From Armatimonadota bacterium (GTDB taxonomy: Bacteria; Sysuimicrobiota; Sysuimicrobiia; Sysuimicrobiales; Kaftiobacteriaceae): a DNA stretch of 6,793 nucleotides. Made by a program: the position numbers and the translations under genes. The notes under the pieces were generated by a model, which was given only the letters and a program-made list of their open reading frames with translations, was not told the DNA's origin and ran no database searches. Where the stretch lies: positions 1-6,793 of the forward strand of contig JAIBHM010000102.1 of assembly GCA_020028535.1 (NCBI GenBank). Direction: 5' to 3'. Shown here in pieces: positions 6,016-6,793 of the stretch; position 1 is the first letter of the stretch; the number at the start of each line of letters is the position of its first letter.

Positions 6016-6793
6016 CGGCATTCCGGGACGATGACGTCCTTCGCGAAGAGTGCGGCGTCCTCGGTGTGTACAGCGCCGACGGACCGGCGGCGCCTCTCGC
6101 TCACCTCGGCCTGTACGCGCTGCAGCATCGCGGGCAGGAGAGCGCGGGCATCGCCAGCAGTGACGGAACGCAGATGTGGCTGCATAAGGGGATGGGGTTG
6201 GTCTCCCAGGTCTTTGATGCGGCCGAGGTCGTGAGACTGCCGGGGCACCTCGCCATCGGCCACGTCCGATATTCAACGATGGGCAGCGCCCGGATCGAGA
6301 ACGCTCAGCCGCTTCAGGTTGCCTCCCCGTGGGGATCGCTCGCGCTCGCGCACAACGGCAATCTCATCAATGCTCCGGCGCTGCGCACTGCCCTCGAAGC
6401 GGAAGCGGTGGCGTTCGAATCGACCACCGACAGCGAGGTCATCGCGCAGATGATCGCCCGCGCTCCGGCGCCCACCCTGGATGAGGCCGTGGCGTACTGC
6501 ATGCAGCGCATCGACGGCGCGTACACCATCACGCTGCTGGTCGACGGCAAAGTGCTCGGGTTCCGCGACGCGCATGCGATCCGGCCCCTCGTGTTGGGAC
6601 GTGCCGGGCAAACGTGGATCCTCTCCTCCGAAACCTGCGCATTCGACCACATGGGGGCGGAGTACGTGCGGGACGTGGCGCCGGGGGAGCTCGTCGTACT
6701 CGACGGCGGCGGTATCCGCTCGAGGCAGCTGATTCCCCCGCGGCGTGAGGCACACTGCGTCTTCGAGCACATCTATTTCGCCCGGCCGGATAC
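6012..6793 (+). CDS. purF: Amidophosphoribosyltransferase, N-terminal part (3' end outside window)
   Basis: Glutamine PRPP amidotransferase makes 5-phosphoribosylamine from PRPP and glutamine, the committed and usually feedback-inhibited first step. The first 260 residues are present, of about 460-500. They cover the N-terminal nucleophile (Ntn) glutaminase domain. A 13-residue propeptide would be removed to expose Cys14 (EE/CGVLGVY). Other landmarks are GLYALQHRGQESAGI (33-47), IGHVRYST (82-89, Arg86), LAHNGNL (112-118), TTDSE (138-142) and SSETCAFD (205-212). Cys249, just before FEHIYFARPD (251-260), lines up with the first [4Fe-4S] ligand of B. subtilis PurF. With the propeptide, this points to the iron-sulfur form rather than the E. 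coli form. The phosphoribosyltransferase domain and remaining cluster cysteines lie outside. The ATG overlaps the purL stop as ATGA. Confidence 0.97.
   Translation, partial: MTAFRDDDVLREECGVLGVYSADGPAAPLAHLGLYALQHRGQESAGIASSDGTQMWLHKGMGLVSQVFDAAEVVRLPGHLAIGHVRYSTMGSARIENAQPLQVASPWGSLALAHNGNLINAPALRTALEAEAVAFESTTDSEVIAQMIARAPAPTLDEAVAYCMQRIDGAYTITLLVDGKVLGFRDAHAIRPLVLGRAGQTWILSSETCAFDHMGAEYVRDVAPGELVVLDGGGIRSRQLIPPRREAHCVFEHIYFARPD

Overview
The window is a single, tightly packed plus-strand block of purine-biosynthesis genes. No mobile element, CRISPR array, RNA gene or terminator is visible. The order is purA (3' end only), purB, purC, purS, purQ, purL, purF (5' part only). The only non-coding stretch is 40 bases between purC and purS. 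Every other junction overlaps: GTGA at purA/purB, ATGA at purB/purC, purQ/purL and purL/purF, and a one-base TGATG overlap at purS/purQ. This is the arrangement expected of one polycistronic transcript with translational coupling. Its promoter lies to the left of the window and its end to the right.

Together the genes cover these steps: PurF makes phosphoribosylamine from PRPP and glutamine (step 1). PurL, PurQ and PurS form the three-part FGAM synthase (step 4). PurC makes SAICAR. PurB acts twice, releasing fumarate from SAICAR and from adenylosuccinate. PurA converts IMP to adenylosuccinate. The block therefore joins part of the main IMP route to both steps of the AMP branch. PurD, PurN or PurT, PurM, PurE/PurK and PurH are not in the window.

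The organism is a bacterium with high-G+C DNA (roughly 60-65 % by eye). The order purB-C-S-Q-L-F matches the Bacillus subtilis pur operon. The separate small PurL with PurQ and PurS rules out the single-chain FGAM synthase of gammaproteobacteria. PurC, however, is the longer form of about 300 residues rather than the roughly 240-residue Bacillus form, and purA sits in the operon. A deep-branching high-G+C Terrabacteria-type lineage (high-GC Bacillota, Chloroflexota or a candidate phylum) would fit, but phylum cannot be fixed by reading alone. In-frame TTA codons occur in purB, purS and purL, which argues weakly against Streptomyces-like actinobacteria.

I found no undescribed system. The points worth a second look are a repeat-like, low-complexity C-terminal tail on PurS, a perfect 10-bp-arm inverted repeat inside purL, the coupling of purA to purB, the long-form PurC with an altered conserved loop, and a strong ribosome binding site placed specifically before purS.
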